Positions 51,731 to 64,000 of a stretch of DNA of 64,000 nucleotides are shown one piece after another. This DNA is from Dioscorea cayenensis subsp. rotundata (Eukaryota > Streptophyta > Magnoliopsida > Dioscoreales > Dioscoreaceae), in the NCBI RefSeq assembly GCF_009730915.1, contig NC_052473.1, positions 18,124,100 to 18,188,099 on the forward strand, written 5' to 3'. Position 1 is the stretch's first letter. Every line of letters begins with the position of its first letter. Under the pieces are notes generated by a model. It did no database searches. It was given only the letters and a program-made list of their open reading frames with translations, and was not told the origin of the DNA. Position numbers and translations under genes: made by a program.

Positions 51731-51894
51731 CACGTGACCACCACCCTCCTTTCTTTTGACCGGATTCTGCGACCCTTTGGATACTCGTTCGTCCGCACGT
51801 GCGGATCGCACGTGGTGCGCACCACCTCACGTGATTCCGTGCGATGCGGGCGCCACGTGGCCAGATGTGGTCAGCGTATCGGCGGTGACACGTG
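51731..51894. promoter_or_regulatory. Cluster of six CACGTG (G-box/ABRE-type) sites
   Basis: CACGTG hexamers at 51731, 51796, 51809, 51828, 51854 and 51889, within 164 bases that are GC-rich in otherwise AT-rich DNA. Each is a potential site for bZIP or bHLH factors. The nearest gene starts are the small protein gene (left) and AIL (5.4 kb right). Confidence 0.6.
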
Positions 51895-54800
51895 CAAAGA
51901 GACGTAAGGTACGAGTTTGCTTATTTTATTCTGCGGTTATTCTACTCTTTTCCTTTTTTCTTATTTGTGCTTCTTTTTCTTTTTAGCCCCCTGATTTTCC
52001 TCATAATCTTTTTCATCCTTATGTTTACACTTACGTATATGTACATGAGTTAATTTTTCGGACGTGCTCTCACCTCATGGATGAGAATTTAAACTCTCAC
52101 CATTTTACGCACAATATTAAAAACCCATATTGATGTCTCTAGCAACTTCAATTAAATGGTTTTGACAAAATATTACATATTTACTGACGCTTATTTTATT
52201 GATATATGGAATATAATGAGAGAATGATTGCTTAGTAAAATTTAAAATTATTAAATAATAATAAAAAAAATATTTATTTAGTGAGTAGTCGATTAAAAAA
52301 TTTAATAAAATTTATAGTATAAATAATTATGACCATATTAGAATTTTAAGTAATCTTTATTTGTTTAATCTCTGTTAGTTTAAAAATCAAATAAATTAAT
52401 TAAATCAAAATTAATTCTCTCTCTATATATTAATATAAGTGATCAATCATGTACCAGCATTATTATATAAAAACCTACTAATATCTATAGCTCAATTATT
52501 GGATTCAAATCTAATAGCTATGTCATTGCACACATGTTAGCTACAGGTCTACTGAGATTTGATGAACAGTAAAAAAAATTTAAAACACCTCCAATCTAGA
52601 GAAATATACAATGGTTTAGGTACTATTTATACACTTGTTTAATTTTTTTTTGTACATTTCTTTATTTTTTAATCATACATTAAGAAAGAGTAAAGATCCT
52701 AGATTTTTCGTATTTGAGTTAAATATTATTATCGCTAGACTATTGCAACAGTGGTTCAATTCTTTATAAAATTTTGACATACAAAAACAACATGCAAATA
52801 TTTTTATTTGTGAATTTTATTATTAAAGGGGTAAAAGTAAAATTAGAGTTGGTTCAAGGGGGTGGAAAGCAAAAAAAAAGAAAAAGAGATTAATTATATA
52901 AGAATGAAGAGGGTGTGAAGAGGGTTAATTATGAAGGGGTTAGGGTTAGGAACGTGGGGAATGATTCCTTCACTGACCATTCTCCATTTGTTTAACCAAT
53001 CTTTGACCGTTGGTTCCCGTCACCGTCCACGCCCATTCCTCCTACCCTCTTCTTTCACACGTGTCCCGTTTCACACGTGTACGCACGTGCAATGAATATA
53101 TATATATATATATAGTTGATAACATTATATCTTCAATATATTATTATTTAATATATATATATATATAGTTGATGAATAAAATGTTAAAGGTTTACTAATT
53201 TTTTAAAATAATATTGAATAAATAATTAGCACTTCAATAAAATGGGTAATAATATAGTTTGATGTCAAACTTTGGATGCATTGCCGTATTTGAACATGAT
53301 GTTCATGATTGAAGTTTAGCTTCCAAGTTGGTATGGCCTTGGATATTGTAAAATATTACATAATTATTGTTTTCATATATATATATTGTGCTTATGCCTT
53401 TCTAGCTCCTCCTTGTTCACATGACACGGCCCATATATATCGCGCAGATCTCTTTAGAGTTACTGTTTTTCAATAATACTTAATAATAACTATTGAATCA
53501 TCATCCAATAACTATTACTTGTATAAAAAATTATGTATGAATTTATTGTTTTTATACTACATATAATCGATGTTAAGCACTCTTTAATGATATTTGGTAC
53601 TGTATATGAATTGATAGTAGTTGTTTGATGTAAATCTAATGACTATTGCTATAAAGACATTCACAGGTGTCTACATGGGTCAAAAATTGATTATCAAAAT
53701 TTAAAAAAATTTTACTGATACGGGCTTTGAGCTGTAGGCTTGCACCCACAACAAACTACACATTACCACCCCACATTAAGAAAGAGTTAAACTTACCACA
53801 CCAATGTTTACCTAAACCTTTATAATGCTCAAATTTATTTTCAAAAAATTATATTAGTTTTAAAATCAATTTAATTTTCCTATTTATTAAAAATGGAAAA
53901 ATAGGAAGAATATAAAAAAAGAAAAAGGTGAGATAGATGAGTGGTGGGGGGAATGATGTAGTATGACCGTAGTACGATCAAACAAGAATAGAAATTAATC
54001 ATCTATGAAGGCCCCAACACCGTCCGATCCCCCTTTGACCTTTATCCCCACCATTGGATGCCCTCACTACTTTATTTTTTTACCCTTTTTTTTTAATGAT
54101 AATCATAATTAATTTTTGAGTTTAAAACATTATTAGTTTGTAAGATAAATATTCCTAATTTTATCATGTATTATTATATATTTTTTAAATAATAAATATG
54201 GTTATATGTTATTATTATCAAATTTGTAAATATTATGATGAATCAAATAATGTGGGATGAGATATTTAATTTAAATAATGAATGCATTATCAATGATGGA
54301 TGGAGAGTTCGGATTCGGGTTGGGAAAATTAAGAGACCCGAATCCGATAAGAGACAGCAAAAAAAGCACGTGATGGAGATTAGGTAGTGTTGAGAGTGGG
54401 ATCCACCGTTTATTCCAAGAAATTTCTCTCTTTATCTGAAATCTGACGGTTGGGGGCCATCCGGTCGGAATGACCGCATGATCACGATCATACGGTGGAA
54501 ATGATAAATCTATGTCATCAAGTTACTTTTTTATCATCTAGTGGTCCCCATTCATATATATCACTTTGATCGTTTCCAACGGACGGTGCACGGTGGTCCA
54601 TCTTAAGATATCCGTCGACCCCACAAAAAATTAATATATATATATAAAGAAAATAAATATATATATATTTATTTATATAGTAACTTTCATGGTAGGGCTC
54701 TCCTTGTCTATGTTTTTTCAAACACTTAATAAGAGCTTGAATTAGAGCTCGTTTTAATCATTTTTTTTGTATGTGTTTTAATTAAAAATTTACCAAGAAT

Positions 54801-55074
54801 TTTGTTTGTATAAGAAAGAAAATAATTTTTGATTTGACAGAGAAAAAAGGTTTTGAAGTAATGATGGGTTTTTAAAATATTTTAAATCATGTTAAATGGT
54901 TTCATACTATGTCATTTTTCATGTTTTTATTCGATCGGTTGATATTATAATGAAGGTATAATGTAAAAAAATTCAATATTGTTAAGTTTTTTTCTTTTTA
55001 TTTTTGAATAATTGAGTAGAGAGATTTTTTAAAATATTATTCTAAATAATATTAAAATAATATATTTTTTTAGA

Positions 55075-55245
55075 AAGGCGATAAGCGCTAAAACCCAGAG
55101 ACGAACATGTGGGGAGCGACTACCACTGCGAAATCACGCTCTCACCTTCACGGGATGGAGATCGAACTCGGGAGCCCAGTCGCTCGACATTCGATGCGAA
55201 CACCCTCACGTAAGGGGATCGATCTGCCATGAGACAAAATATGGT
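55075..55245 (-). repeat. Possible SINE-like sequence
   Basis: Minus strand carries CCCGAGTTCGATCTCC, a B-box-like motif, in a GC-richer block inside AT-rich DNA. On the + strand it shares ACATGTGGGGAGC-like sequence with 19.07 kb. Ends and target duplication were not found. Confidence 0.4.
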
Positions 55246-55811
55246 CGTGCGAATATTTTTATATCCGAGATTATTAAAATATTTCATATCCAGCATTATT
55301 AACTTTAATTTCCTGTTTAATTGATATAAATGAAATTGTTTAAATCAAATATATATATATATATATATTAAATAACTAAAAACAGATGGTTGATTGTTTA
55401 TATAAACAATGTATATTTTTTTACTGTTCATGATCGTTGTACAACACTGTAGAACGCAGTTTCTACTATTTATAATGATAAGAGCCGTCAAATTACCATC
55501 CGAACTAATATGGACATCCATATATTTGAAATCTAGGAACATCCCTAGATGATGGGTCCTTATATATATATATATATATTCCTAGACCTAAAAAGCATTT
55601 TTATATCTAAATACTATTCCATATAATCCTTCAAATGTAACAATCAAACAAAAGAATGGATCTCATGGCCGGTAAGCGCTCAATCTAAAAACTAGTTCAC
55701 ATCTCGAGGCAACAAATGTACTATGCCATGCATCATGCATGCATGGATTTACGTGGAACATTTTAATGACTAGTATTATATGAGAAATTTAACAACATAT
55801 CGGAACTTGTG

Positions 55812-55863
<52 letters not shown>

Positions 55864-57271
55864 TAGAGTTTGAACATTAACTTAGAGATTAATGACCATC
55901 TATTGATAATAAATTGTGGCTCAATGATGAAGACATACATATGTGACACTGTGACTCAAATGTTGATTTATATATTTATTAATGGTGGAGAGGGATGGTT
56001 TTCATTTGGATTCTAGCTCTCTTTAAGATGAGGTCCCAACTCAATCTTGCCTTCGTTCTTTCCTTTTCATGATGGAGAAAAAAGAATCATGCAATAGTTT
56101 TTTTTATCATTTATAAATATCATTAATTTATTTTTAAAAAATAAAATAAATAAGAATGATAAGATGATGCATGATATTGCTGGCATAGCTTTCTTTTTAT
56201 CTTTTTTTTAGCCAATTGAAGTAAATGAAGTAATTAGTTTTTGCCACCCTTAATATCATTAGTTCATCGAAACAATTTCGATATTGCCACATCGATCGAA
56301 TGAAAGAAAAATATATGATTTTTTAGATGAAATAAATGATTTCAATCTATACATAAAAAAAAGTTTTTAAAAAATAGAGTAACATTACAATTTTTTTTAA
56401 AATAAAAAAACATATATTCAAAATACTCATTTAAGACATTTAATATTTAATTTTAAAGTTTTAGAAATTTTTTCGCTAAAACTAACGAATATATTCCACG
56501 TGGCAATAAACGTTATTATTTTTATATTTGGTAAGTATTAAATAATTTGGTATACAACGCACCCTTGTGCCAGTAATAGTAACAATACTCTCTATTCATG
56601 CCAACACAGCGGTAAACTCACCGGGCCGGTGACCAGACACCTCTCCAAACGCGCAAAGAATGCGGCTTCCCATATTAGTCCACGTGGCATCGCATGCATT
56701 CCATCCTCTCTCTCCTCACCTCATTGGTCCACGTGTCCCATTCCCCTTCTCTTGCTCCTCCACCCTCCATTACCCTTATCCTACTCCCGCTCCAAAACAA
56801 CGAAACAAACAACGATATCCCATTCAATAAAAATTTAAAAAAATAATTAAAAAAATAAAAGAAATTCACTATAAACCATGCTTAACGTGGTCGAAAGGAA
56901 CACCACACCAACACCATTTCCTATCTCTTTGCTTTCCATGCACGGTCAAGCTATGACCGCCAAGAGTAACCCATGTAATGCTTCCACTTGCCCCTCAACT
57001 TTTCCTAAAACCCCCCTAACTTTTCTTATTATTACATATCACTCCTTTTCTCACCTTCCATTAAAAATACCCATCTCTAGGGTTCCGTGCCTTCGTCTTT
57101 CTCTCTCTCAATCTCTTTCTAAAAACTTTTTATTCCCATTATACCCTTCCTTCTTCACCACCTCTATATCTTCTTCTTCCCTTCTTCTCTTCCTCTCCCA
57201 AGTAAAAACAAAACAAAACAAACAAAACCTTCTCCTCCATCTTCCCAACAAAACTCACTCTTCCCCAAACC

Positions 57272-58318
57272 ATGGACATGGACAACCCTCACAACTGGCT
57301 TGCCTTCTCCCTTTCCCATCAACCTTGTCTTCTTGAAGCCTTCTCCTCCTCTCCCCATGGTCCCTCTCTCCCTCTCTCTATCTACTTATCTATATATATA
57401 TATATATCTTTGATTATATAAAGAAGTTGTCTTTCTGATCAATGACCAACTTGATGTTTTACAGGGGAGGAAGGAGGAGGAGGAGAGGTGGAGATGATGG
57501 GAGGGAGAGAAGGGCCAAAGCTGGAAGATTTTTTAGGAGCTTTTCCAACTGAAGGAGGACACTATGATGCTTCTGACTTGAAGTCTATTGCTGCCGGTTT
57601 ACTCCGGCCGGACTCTTCCACCGTCTCTGCAGCCACTGATGCTCTTGTTCCTGCTCCTGCCGATGCTCGCCGTCCTGTTGATACCTTCGGCCAACGCACC
57701 TCCATCTACCGCGGTGTCACCCGGTATATATATATATATATATATATATAAATCTCATCTTTTTCACACCCATTATATATATATATGTGTGTGTGTGTGT
57801 TTGTTTGGACTTTGGAGTTTGGGGAAGTTATAGGGGTATTTTGGGCAGACACCGGTGGACGGGGAGGTATGAAGCGCATCTATGGGATAATAGTTGCCGG
57901 CGGGAAGGGCAAAGCCGGAAGGGAAGACAAGGTATGGGACTAATATGAGTTTTCCGGTGTACTTTAGTTTTTTGACAGTAAGTTTTTGCTAACGTGCGCT
58001 TCGCTTATTTGGTTGTCGGACACGTGGCATGTTCTGGTTGGGACCTGTTGTCCGTTTCCTGTCCTTCCCAGTCTACTTGGGTATGCCATTGCCCATCCTC
58101 GTGTTTCCTTTTTTTTTTCTTTTCTTGGAAAAATTCAAATAATTAAATTTTAATTCCATTTTTATTTTTATTTTTTTTAAAAAAAAATAGGTGGGTATGA
58201 TAAGGAGGACAAAGCAGCGAGAGCGTATGACCTGGCGGCGCTCAAGTACTGGGGTCCGACGACCACCACTAACTTTCCAGTATGTTCCTCAAATACCCCT
58301 ACTTCAAGGTCATAATGG

Positions 58319-58360
<42 letters not shown>

Positions 58361-58793
58361 TACATATATTTATACGCTTTTCTTGCTAATCAAACAGGTA
58401 TCAAACTACGAGAAAGAGCTTGAAGAGATGAAGAACATGACCAGACAAGAGTTTGTAGCTTCTCTTCGGAGGTTTTTCTCTATTTATTACTTTATAATCA
58501 AAACCATGCATGTAAAATATATAGAGCACGTAGTCACGTAGTAGTATTTCCATGCAGGAAGAGCAGTGGCTTCTCCAGAGGCGCTTCCATTTACAGAGGA
58601 GTCACAAGGTTTCTTTAATTTATTTTTCTTATATATATATATATTGATTTAATTTATATATATAATAATTATGTTTGAAATTTAGACACCATCAACATGG
58701 AAGATGGCAAGCAAGAATTGGCAGAGTTGCTGGTAACAAGGACCTCTATTTAGGAACTTTCAGTGAGTACAATATACATATTTGTTTACTTGT

Positions 58794-58839
<46 letters not shown>

Positions 58840-59562
58840 ATTTTATGGTGTAAATTAACTGATGTGGAAGTGATAATTGATTTAGGTACGCAAGAAGAAG
58901 CAGCGGAAGCGTATGATATTGCTGCTATTAAGTTTAGAGGACTTAATGCGGTGACGAACTTCGATATGAGCCGATATGATATAAAGAGTATCATTAATAG
59001 TAATCTACCTATAGGTGGCATGACAGGGAAGGGTTCAAAGACATCAGAATCATCTTCTTCATCTTCTGATGCTCTTAGCATTGATGTTAAACAATCAATT
59101 GAGTGTCATGATGCTTCATCGTCTATTGGTTTTGCTGCTTTGCCTGTGAAATCATCAGATCAGGATTACTGGTCCTTTCTTGCACTTCAGCAGCAGCAGC
59201 AGCAGCAGCAAAATAGCAGTAATGGTGCATTAGGGTTTAGTGTGTTCTCTAATGGTGTTAATATGGGTTTCATGAGTAGTTCACATGATCAGCAGAATAA
59301 CATGATGGGACATGGATCAGGGTGCTATGTTTGGAACAACAATGGGATGGTTGGAGAACAACAAGAACAAAGTAGTAGTTGTAATTCAATGCCATATGGA
59401 AGTACTGCAACAACATCATCATCTTCATACTATGAAGGAAACAACAACTATGTTGGAAACTGGGGAGCAGTTGCACCAAACTCATCAACTGCTTATTACC
59501 AGTATGAAACTGGAAAGACAAACATGGGGCTTGTTCAGACACCCATTTATGGGATAGAATGA
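57272..59562 (+). CDS. AIL: AINTEGUMENTA-like / PLETHORA AP2 transcription factor
   Basis: Nuclear factor with two AP2 domains, of the euANT group that controls meristem and organ growth; C-terminal features look closest to AIL5/PLT5. Nine exons join in frame: 57272-57359, 57465-57723, 57849-57931, 58072-58080 (9 nt), 58191-58279, 58398-58471, 58558-58608, 58686-58762 and 58886-59562; 468 residues. It starts [15 protein letters not shown], the euANT WLxFSLS motif. [10 protein letters not shown] follows, then AP2-R1 (about 107-176, [20 protein letters not shown]), linker [22 protein letters not shown]2-R2 (about 209-270, [20 protein letters not shown]) and [12 protein letters not shown]. The tail is Ser-, Gln- (eight-Gln run) and Asn-rich. 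Microsatellites occupy introns 2, 5 and 8. No frame damage is seen. Confidence 0.93.
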
Positions 59563-62500
59563 TGATAGATTTGCATGGAGAGAGAAAGAGAGATCTAGAG
59601 AAGTGAAGTGGTGGTGGTGGTGGTGGGTGGTGGGGGTGGGTGCTGACATAGTCTGTCAAATGAAATATTACAAGGAGAAGATGTTTGACAGGAAAGAGAG
59701 AAAGAAAGAGACTAACAATCTTTTTGCTTTTTGCTGTTTGTTTTCATTACTGACATGATTCTATATTGTCATCATCAATGTAATAGAAACCAGTATCCTT
59801 TTTGTATGTTCTCTTTTTTCTTTTTGGAGCCAGAGCTTCTGCTTAGCTTTGTTTTTATATATATATATATATATATTTATAATATTTTATATATTATCAA
59901 TATGGAGATAATTAACAAGATAGGTAGGGGGTTTCTTTTTGTTTATGTTTGTCATGCACAAGGATGGAATGATATAAAAAGTCTTTTGCATCATCTCTTT
60001 GCTTTTGCTTTTTGTTCCACTTTTTTGCCTACTTAGCTTCTCTCTTCCCTCATTTTGAGTAACTTCTTCTTCTTCTCTTTCTTTTTTTCTTTTTCCTTTT
60101 TGTTAATTAATAAGAGCATTTGAATGTCTAAAAAGTTCCCCAAAACTTATTTTTTATAGAAACCAAAACAACTCATCTCACTTGGTGTTTTTTTGTGTCA
60201 GATATTTATATATATATTTATATATTTATATGTACTGTGAATGAAATACACACATGCATACACACACTGTATATATATATATATAACAAATTAAGTTTGG
60301 TACTGAGGAAGCATGCCTTATTTTATGATGACAAATGGAGAGAGCTATGATATTATTTATGCAAAAGGCCTTTATGTAGGCTCATATTATGTACCAAGTA
60401 ACTCAAGTTGGAAAAAAATTACATGGTCTTTTTTATGGAAATATACTCCAAACTCCTTTTGGCAAAAGCAAAAAGTATAGTTATAAGCATTGTTATACAA
60501 GTCTCAAATAGATTTCTTAGAAATTAAGACATGAAAAGATATCTTGTTAATTAAAATAAAAGTATTCCTACAAAAAGAATTGCCTTTTGTCTCATATATA
60601 ATTAAGTTGACATTATATATATAAACTCAATTACTTTGCTTCACTCCAAATTTATATGTAACAACACTCAATTTAATTTCACATTAATTTACTTTTAATA
60701 TGGACACATCACCCTCACTCATGTAACATGCTTACATTAATAAAACAATATATGTATATATAATTAAATAAACAATCTCTGGCTACCATGCATGCACACT
60801 GAACCAAACTTTTATTATTTCACATGCAAATGGTCTCTCACTGATCATCCATATCCTCTTCACATGAACTCAGTACAAACATTTCTTTTATAATTCTTTT
60901 TCCCATCACTTCAAACTCAAACAAAAACCTATTCACACTTAGATTTTTGCCCATATGCTCTTGCTTCTCCTCTCCAAACCCTAATATAAATATAAATATA
61001 TGTATTAAAATTCAAGAAGAAACACACACTAGGTGTTATCTTTAAGTGTTTCAATTCAAACACTAATTAATCAGAGTTTTATTTTATGTTTGTTTTGGAG
61101 AGGTGTCTTTCGGCGCAATGTTGTCATTAAACACCACCACTAATCACTCTCCTGATGATGGTTTGACTGAGGTTTGACCATGATTAAGATGTTAATTAAT
61201 TGCACTTATTTAATTAAGCGAGCTTAGGATGCTTTGCTTTTTTGTTTTTAAAGATGAGTTGGCACAGTGAATCACAGCTCTTGGTGGACCAACCACATGC
61301 TATTCCCATGCAAAGCTTCTCCTTTTTTTTTAATTTTTTTTTAATTCATTCTCTTAACGATTAATTAAAGTTCATCTTGCAAATAAAATCTCAAAATTTA
61401 CATTATTTACTAATTACCATTGGAAATTTAAATTATATATTACTGTTTCTTTTAATAAAACAATATCAGTTAGTGTGTGTATACCCTAATAAAATTAGAA
61501 TCATATGTATATCCCTCAATATATATATTTCTTGCATGCATACTCTTTTGCCGTTGAAAGGTTGACAAAGTATTATTATACATCAAATTAAAAAAAAATT
61601 AAAAAATTTAAAATGTGTAATCTATTCTTAACATTTAAGATAACTCTTCTCCTCAAAATAAGAAATGTACATAAGTTTTTTAAGGGTATATATATTGGAA
61701 AATATCAACTTGATGACCACTAAATTTTTTTGTAAGTTTATATACATAAGCCTTTTAGTTATTCAACATTTAATAATATAATTTATTGATATAGTCATGC
61801 AAATTAAAGACTACATATGCAAAAAAAAATAAAATAAATAAAATAAAGGACATACATAATAAACTTTAGAGGATATATATATAAAGTGTATCTTGAATTA
61901 TATTGCTTTTTTTATTCATCTTAAATGGAACATAACAAAAGATGTAAAACTATAAAGTTAAAACTTTAGACTAATTATATATATATATATATAGTGATAG
62001 GTAGTCAAATGCAAGGCAGTAAAAGGGGAAGCCATTCAAATGTGGGGACCTTTTCCCTTGGTTTTAGGTTAAGTTAAATGAGTGTCTCCCTTTTGTTGTC
62101 TCATGTACAACCATGTTTGCCACCACAAATAGTCAATTAGTTAAATTAAACTTGTGATTATGATAATAATATTTCATTAATTTAATTAGCAAGGTTTTTC
62201 ATTAGTGGCACTTGACAACCAAATCTCTTTTGTTTACTTGTATATTAAAACATAGATTAGGGTTTGCCTCTAAGAGAACAAGATATGAGTGAATCATGGG
62301 AGCTGTTTATTTGACTGTCTCTTTGTCACTATGCTCTTAATTAGACTCATTCCTTTTTCTTCTTATAATAATAATAATGTTATTAATAATACTCAAATCT
62401 TAGTTGTTATCTTTGATAAAAATGCTTAGCATTAGAATGAGATGATGAAATTTTTAATTTTTAAATGCAAAAGTTGTTTTATTTTATTAGCACCTTCAAA

Positions 62501-62936
62501 AATTCTTATTTGTTTATTTATTTTGACAAAATCATGTCAGGAGGAAAGGTTTGAATTTATTTATATTTTTATAAGGGCACGAACACTCTATGTCGGAAAC
62601 TCGGTGCTAATAAACATTGACAAAATTCTTAAATTTTATTAGAGTCATTAGATATTATAAATAAAAATTTAATTATGATATTTATATAAAAGCTAAAAAA
62701 TCTCTCACATAAAATTTAAAATTTAATTATAAGTTAATTATGTCCTTTTTTTTTGGTAATACTAATAATACATGATTTTTTTTCTAGTGCATCTTCTATA
62801 ATAAATCCCATAATTCATTGCCTATAAATAATATAAATTTTATTTATTAATTTCAAAATAATTCAAACCATAAATAATTACATGATATTACATAAAAAAA
62901 GGAAATTAAAAAGTAAATGGGAATTATTGGGCTCAA
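59563..62936. other. Intergenic between AIL and METTL17-like gene
   Basis: AIL 3' UTR (GGTGGTGGT run at about 59610-59640), then AT-rich DNA with several TA runs (59857-59875, 60271-60284, 61978-61993). No gene, RNA gene or element with clear ends recognised. Confidence 0.55.
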
Positions 62937-63020
62937 TTATTATATGGGCTCAGGCCTAACAACTACAAAGGCCCAAATCAAGGCCCATAATGTTCATCAC
63001 CTCCGCCCTAAAACCCTAGA
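62937..63020 (+). promoter_or_regulatory. METTL17-like promoter: site II elements and telo-box
   Basis: Four GGGCT/GGCCCA-type elements (62938, 62945, 62969 and 62981) followed by AAACCCTAG (63011-63019) about 60 bases before the start codon. This pairing is typical of plant genes for mitochondrial and ribosomal proteins and fits the downstream gene. Confidence 0.6.
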
Positions 63021-63078
63021 AACCCTTTTTGAGTTTTTTCTTCTTTCGATCTCGATCTCGAGCTCGAGCTCGGCTCCA

Positions 63079-63902
63079 ATGGCGATGACAACGAAGCTAT
63101 TCAACCCGGAGACTCTCCGTGCCGCGGCGAAGCAATCCGAGGGCATCCATCTCGTCCCTCTCTCTCTTCGCCGCGCTATCAAAAAATTCCTCAGAGGTCG
63201 TTCGCTTTCTCCCAATCACCTCATTCTCTTCGTTCTTTGTTGGCCTGATTGTTTGTCTTGAATGGGTTTCAGAGAGGGAGTTGGCGCATATGAATCGAAA
63301 GGTGCTGCTTCTCTCCCAGTCTTTCAACCTCATCAAGGAGACAAACCTCCAGCTCGCGGCCTCTGCCTCTCGGGAACTCGTTGATGACCCAATGAAGTCT
63401 CTTGATGATCGTTCTGGACGTTGGAAGATCAAGTCATCTTATGGTGACATTGGTTTCAAGTATCAGGAGGATGAGACTGTTGCTTATGTGGCCTCTCGCA
63501 TGCCCGCAGTTTACTCCGCTTGCCATCGGGTTCTCAAAGAGGTCCAAAAATTGCTCCTTTTGTTTTGATATAAGGATTAGGTATTCCATTTGTTGAAAAG
63601 AACGGTTTTTTTTATGATTGTTTTTTTGTGATACAGGTGCGGCAAAGGCTGCCGGGTTTCTCGCCGACTAGTGTCTTGGATTTTGGAGCTGGACCAGGTT
63701 CTGCCCTTTGGTAATCATATTAAAAATTTTATGGATTTTTTGTTGATTGTGATCTTGTTATTTGGTCCTATTGTTTTATTTGATTCTTGATGCTCTTGAT
63801 TGTTCAGGGCAATGCGAGAAGTTTGGCCAAGGTCTTTGGAGAGGGTTAACTTGGTAGAGCCGTCTAAATCTATGCAAAGAGCAGCACAAAGTCTTTTAGG
63901 AG
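63079..63902 (+). CDS. METTL17/Rsm22-type mitochondrial methyltransferase-like protein, 5' part
   Basis: Homologue of Rsm22/METTL17, a SAM-dependent-methyltransferase-fold protein needed to assemble the small mitochondrial ribosomal subunit. Four exons visible, in frame: 63079-63196, 63273-63541, 63637-63710 and 63808-63902, after which a GT donor leads out of the window; about 185 residues are seen of a protein usually near 500. Features: a basic, acid-poor N-terminus (MAMTTKLFNPETLRAAAKQS), YQEDETVAYVASRMPAVYSA and the SAM-binding motif I SVLDFGAGPGSALWA followed by NLVEPSKSMQRAA. The DETVAYVASRMPA block is the family's hallmark upstream of the SAM motif. The first ATG of the frame is used. 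Confidence 0.9.
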
Positions 63903-64000
63903 GTAATCAAGTCTGAGACAACATCTCATATTTTAGTTTTTCATACTTGTACTAGTTGTGCTTGTTACTTTCTTTGAAACGGTTGTTCTAGTATCTTTAG

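Larger units (their letters stand above)
50487..57271. other. 6.8-kb gene-free region upstream of the AIL gene
   Basis: No gene recognised. Contents: a telomere-like run of CCCTAA repeats (51411-51440); CACGTG clusters (51731-51894 and 53058-53089) and single CACGTG sites near 54367, 56497, 56681 and 56730; TA runs (53095-53116, 53151-53167, 54636-54668, 55351-55370, 55562-55580); a TTA run (55817-55861); a possible SINE at about 55075-55245; and a pyrimidine-rich leader (57040-57270) that is probably the AIL 5' UTR. The number of CACGTG sites suggests a large regulatory region. Confidence 0.5.

Noticed and set aside
55817-55861. Regularly spaced repeats considered as an array
   Set aside because: A plain TTA microsatellite; no spacers. 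No CRISPR is expected or seen in this nuclear plant DNA.

Overview
This is nuclear DNA of a flowering plant. The evidence is AT-rich sequence, genes split by GT/AG introns, and plant-only families: an RLCK class VI kinase, a B3-like protein, an AINTEGUMENTA-like AP2 factor, a fasciclin-like arabinogalactan protein and a plastid-targeted phosphoglycerate dehydrogenase. Tandem microsatellites, MITEs, SINEs, a LINE and a solo LTR fill the spacers. I suspect a non-grass monocot, but nothing in the window proves it. Exon limits below were set by reading frame, GT/AG sites and family conservation.

Layout, left part (1-24.7 kb), gene-dense and orderly: the 3' two thirds of the 26S proteasome ATPase RPT2 (+), a receptor-like cytoplasmic kinase (+), a single-ORF B3-like protein (-), the ESCRT-III-associated VPS60/CHMP5 (+), plastidial D-3-phosphoglycerate dehydrogenase (-) and an Ecdysoneless (ECD) homologue (+). 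A foldback element (8.3-8.6 kb) and a Stowaway-type MITE (13.9-14.2 kb) sit between them.

Middle part (24.7-43 kb), a rearranged zone: around the intact WSS1-like DNA-protein crosslink protease (29.1-32.2 kb, +) lie broken copies of neighbouring genes. These are a copy of the ECD last exon (27.7-28.9 kb), a short copy of the ECD start joined to unknown sequence (34.5 kb), a large inverted repeat carrying CIPK-kinase and F-box gene fragments (33.76-34.44 and 37.56-38.18 kb), an F-box-associated pseudogene between the arms, and a partial WSS1 copy (40.5-41.9 kb) that runs straight into a 1000-N assembly gap. Three related tRNA-derived SINE copies lie here, one with a perfect 15-bp target duplication and one inserted inside the WSS1 copy.

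Right part (43-64 kb): a fasciclin-like AGP gene with several frame breaks (-), a 5'-truncated LINE (-), a solo LTR with target duplication, a four-unit tandem repeat, a small IPFEWE-type plant protein (+), a 6.8-kb gene-free stretch rich in CACGTG boxes, an intact AIL/PLETHORA-type AP2 transcription factor with a 9-nt microexon (+), and the 5' part of a METTL17/Rsm22-type mitochondrial methyltransferase-like gene (+) cut by the window end.

The intact genes are mostly unrelated housekeeping functions (protein turnover, endosomal sorting, serine synthesis, DNA repair, mitoribosome assembly) and do not form a pathway or cluster. The most unusual content is the 24-43 kb mosaic of duplicated gene fragments and retroposons.
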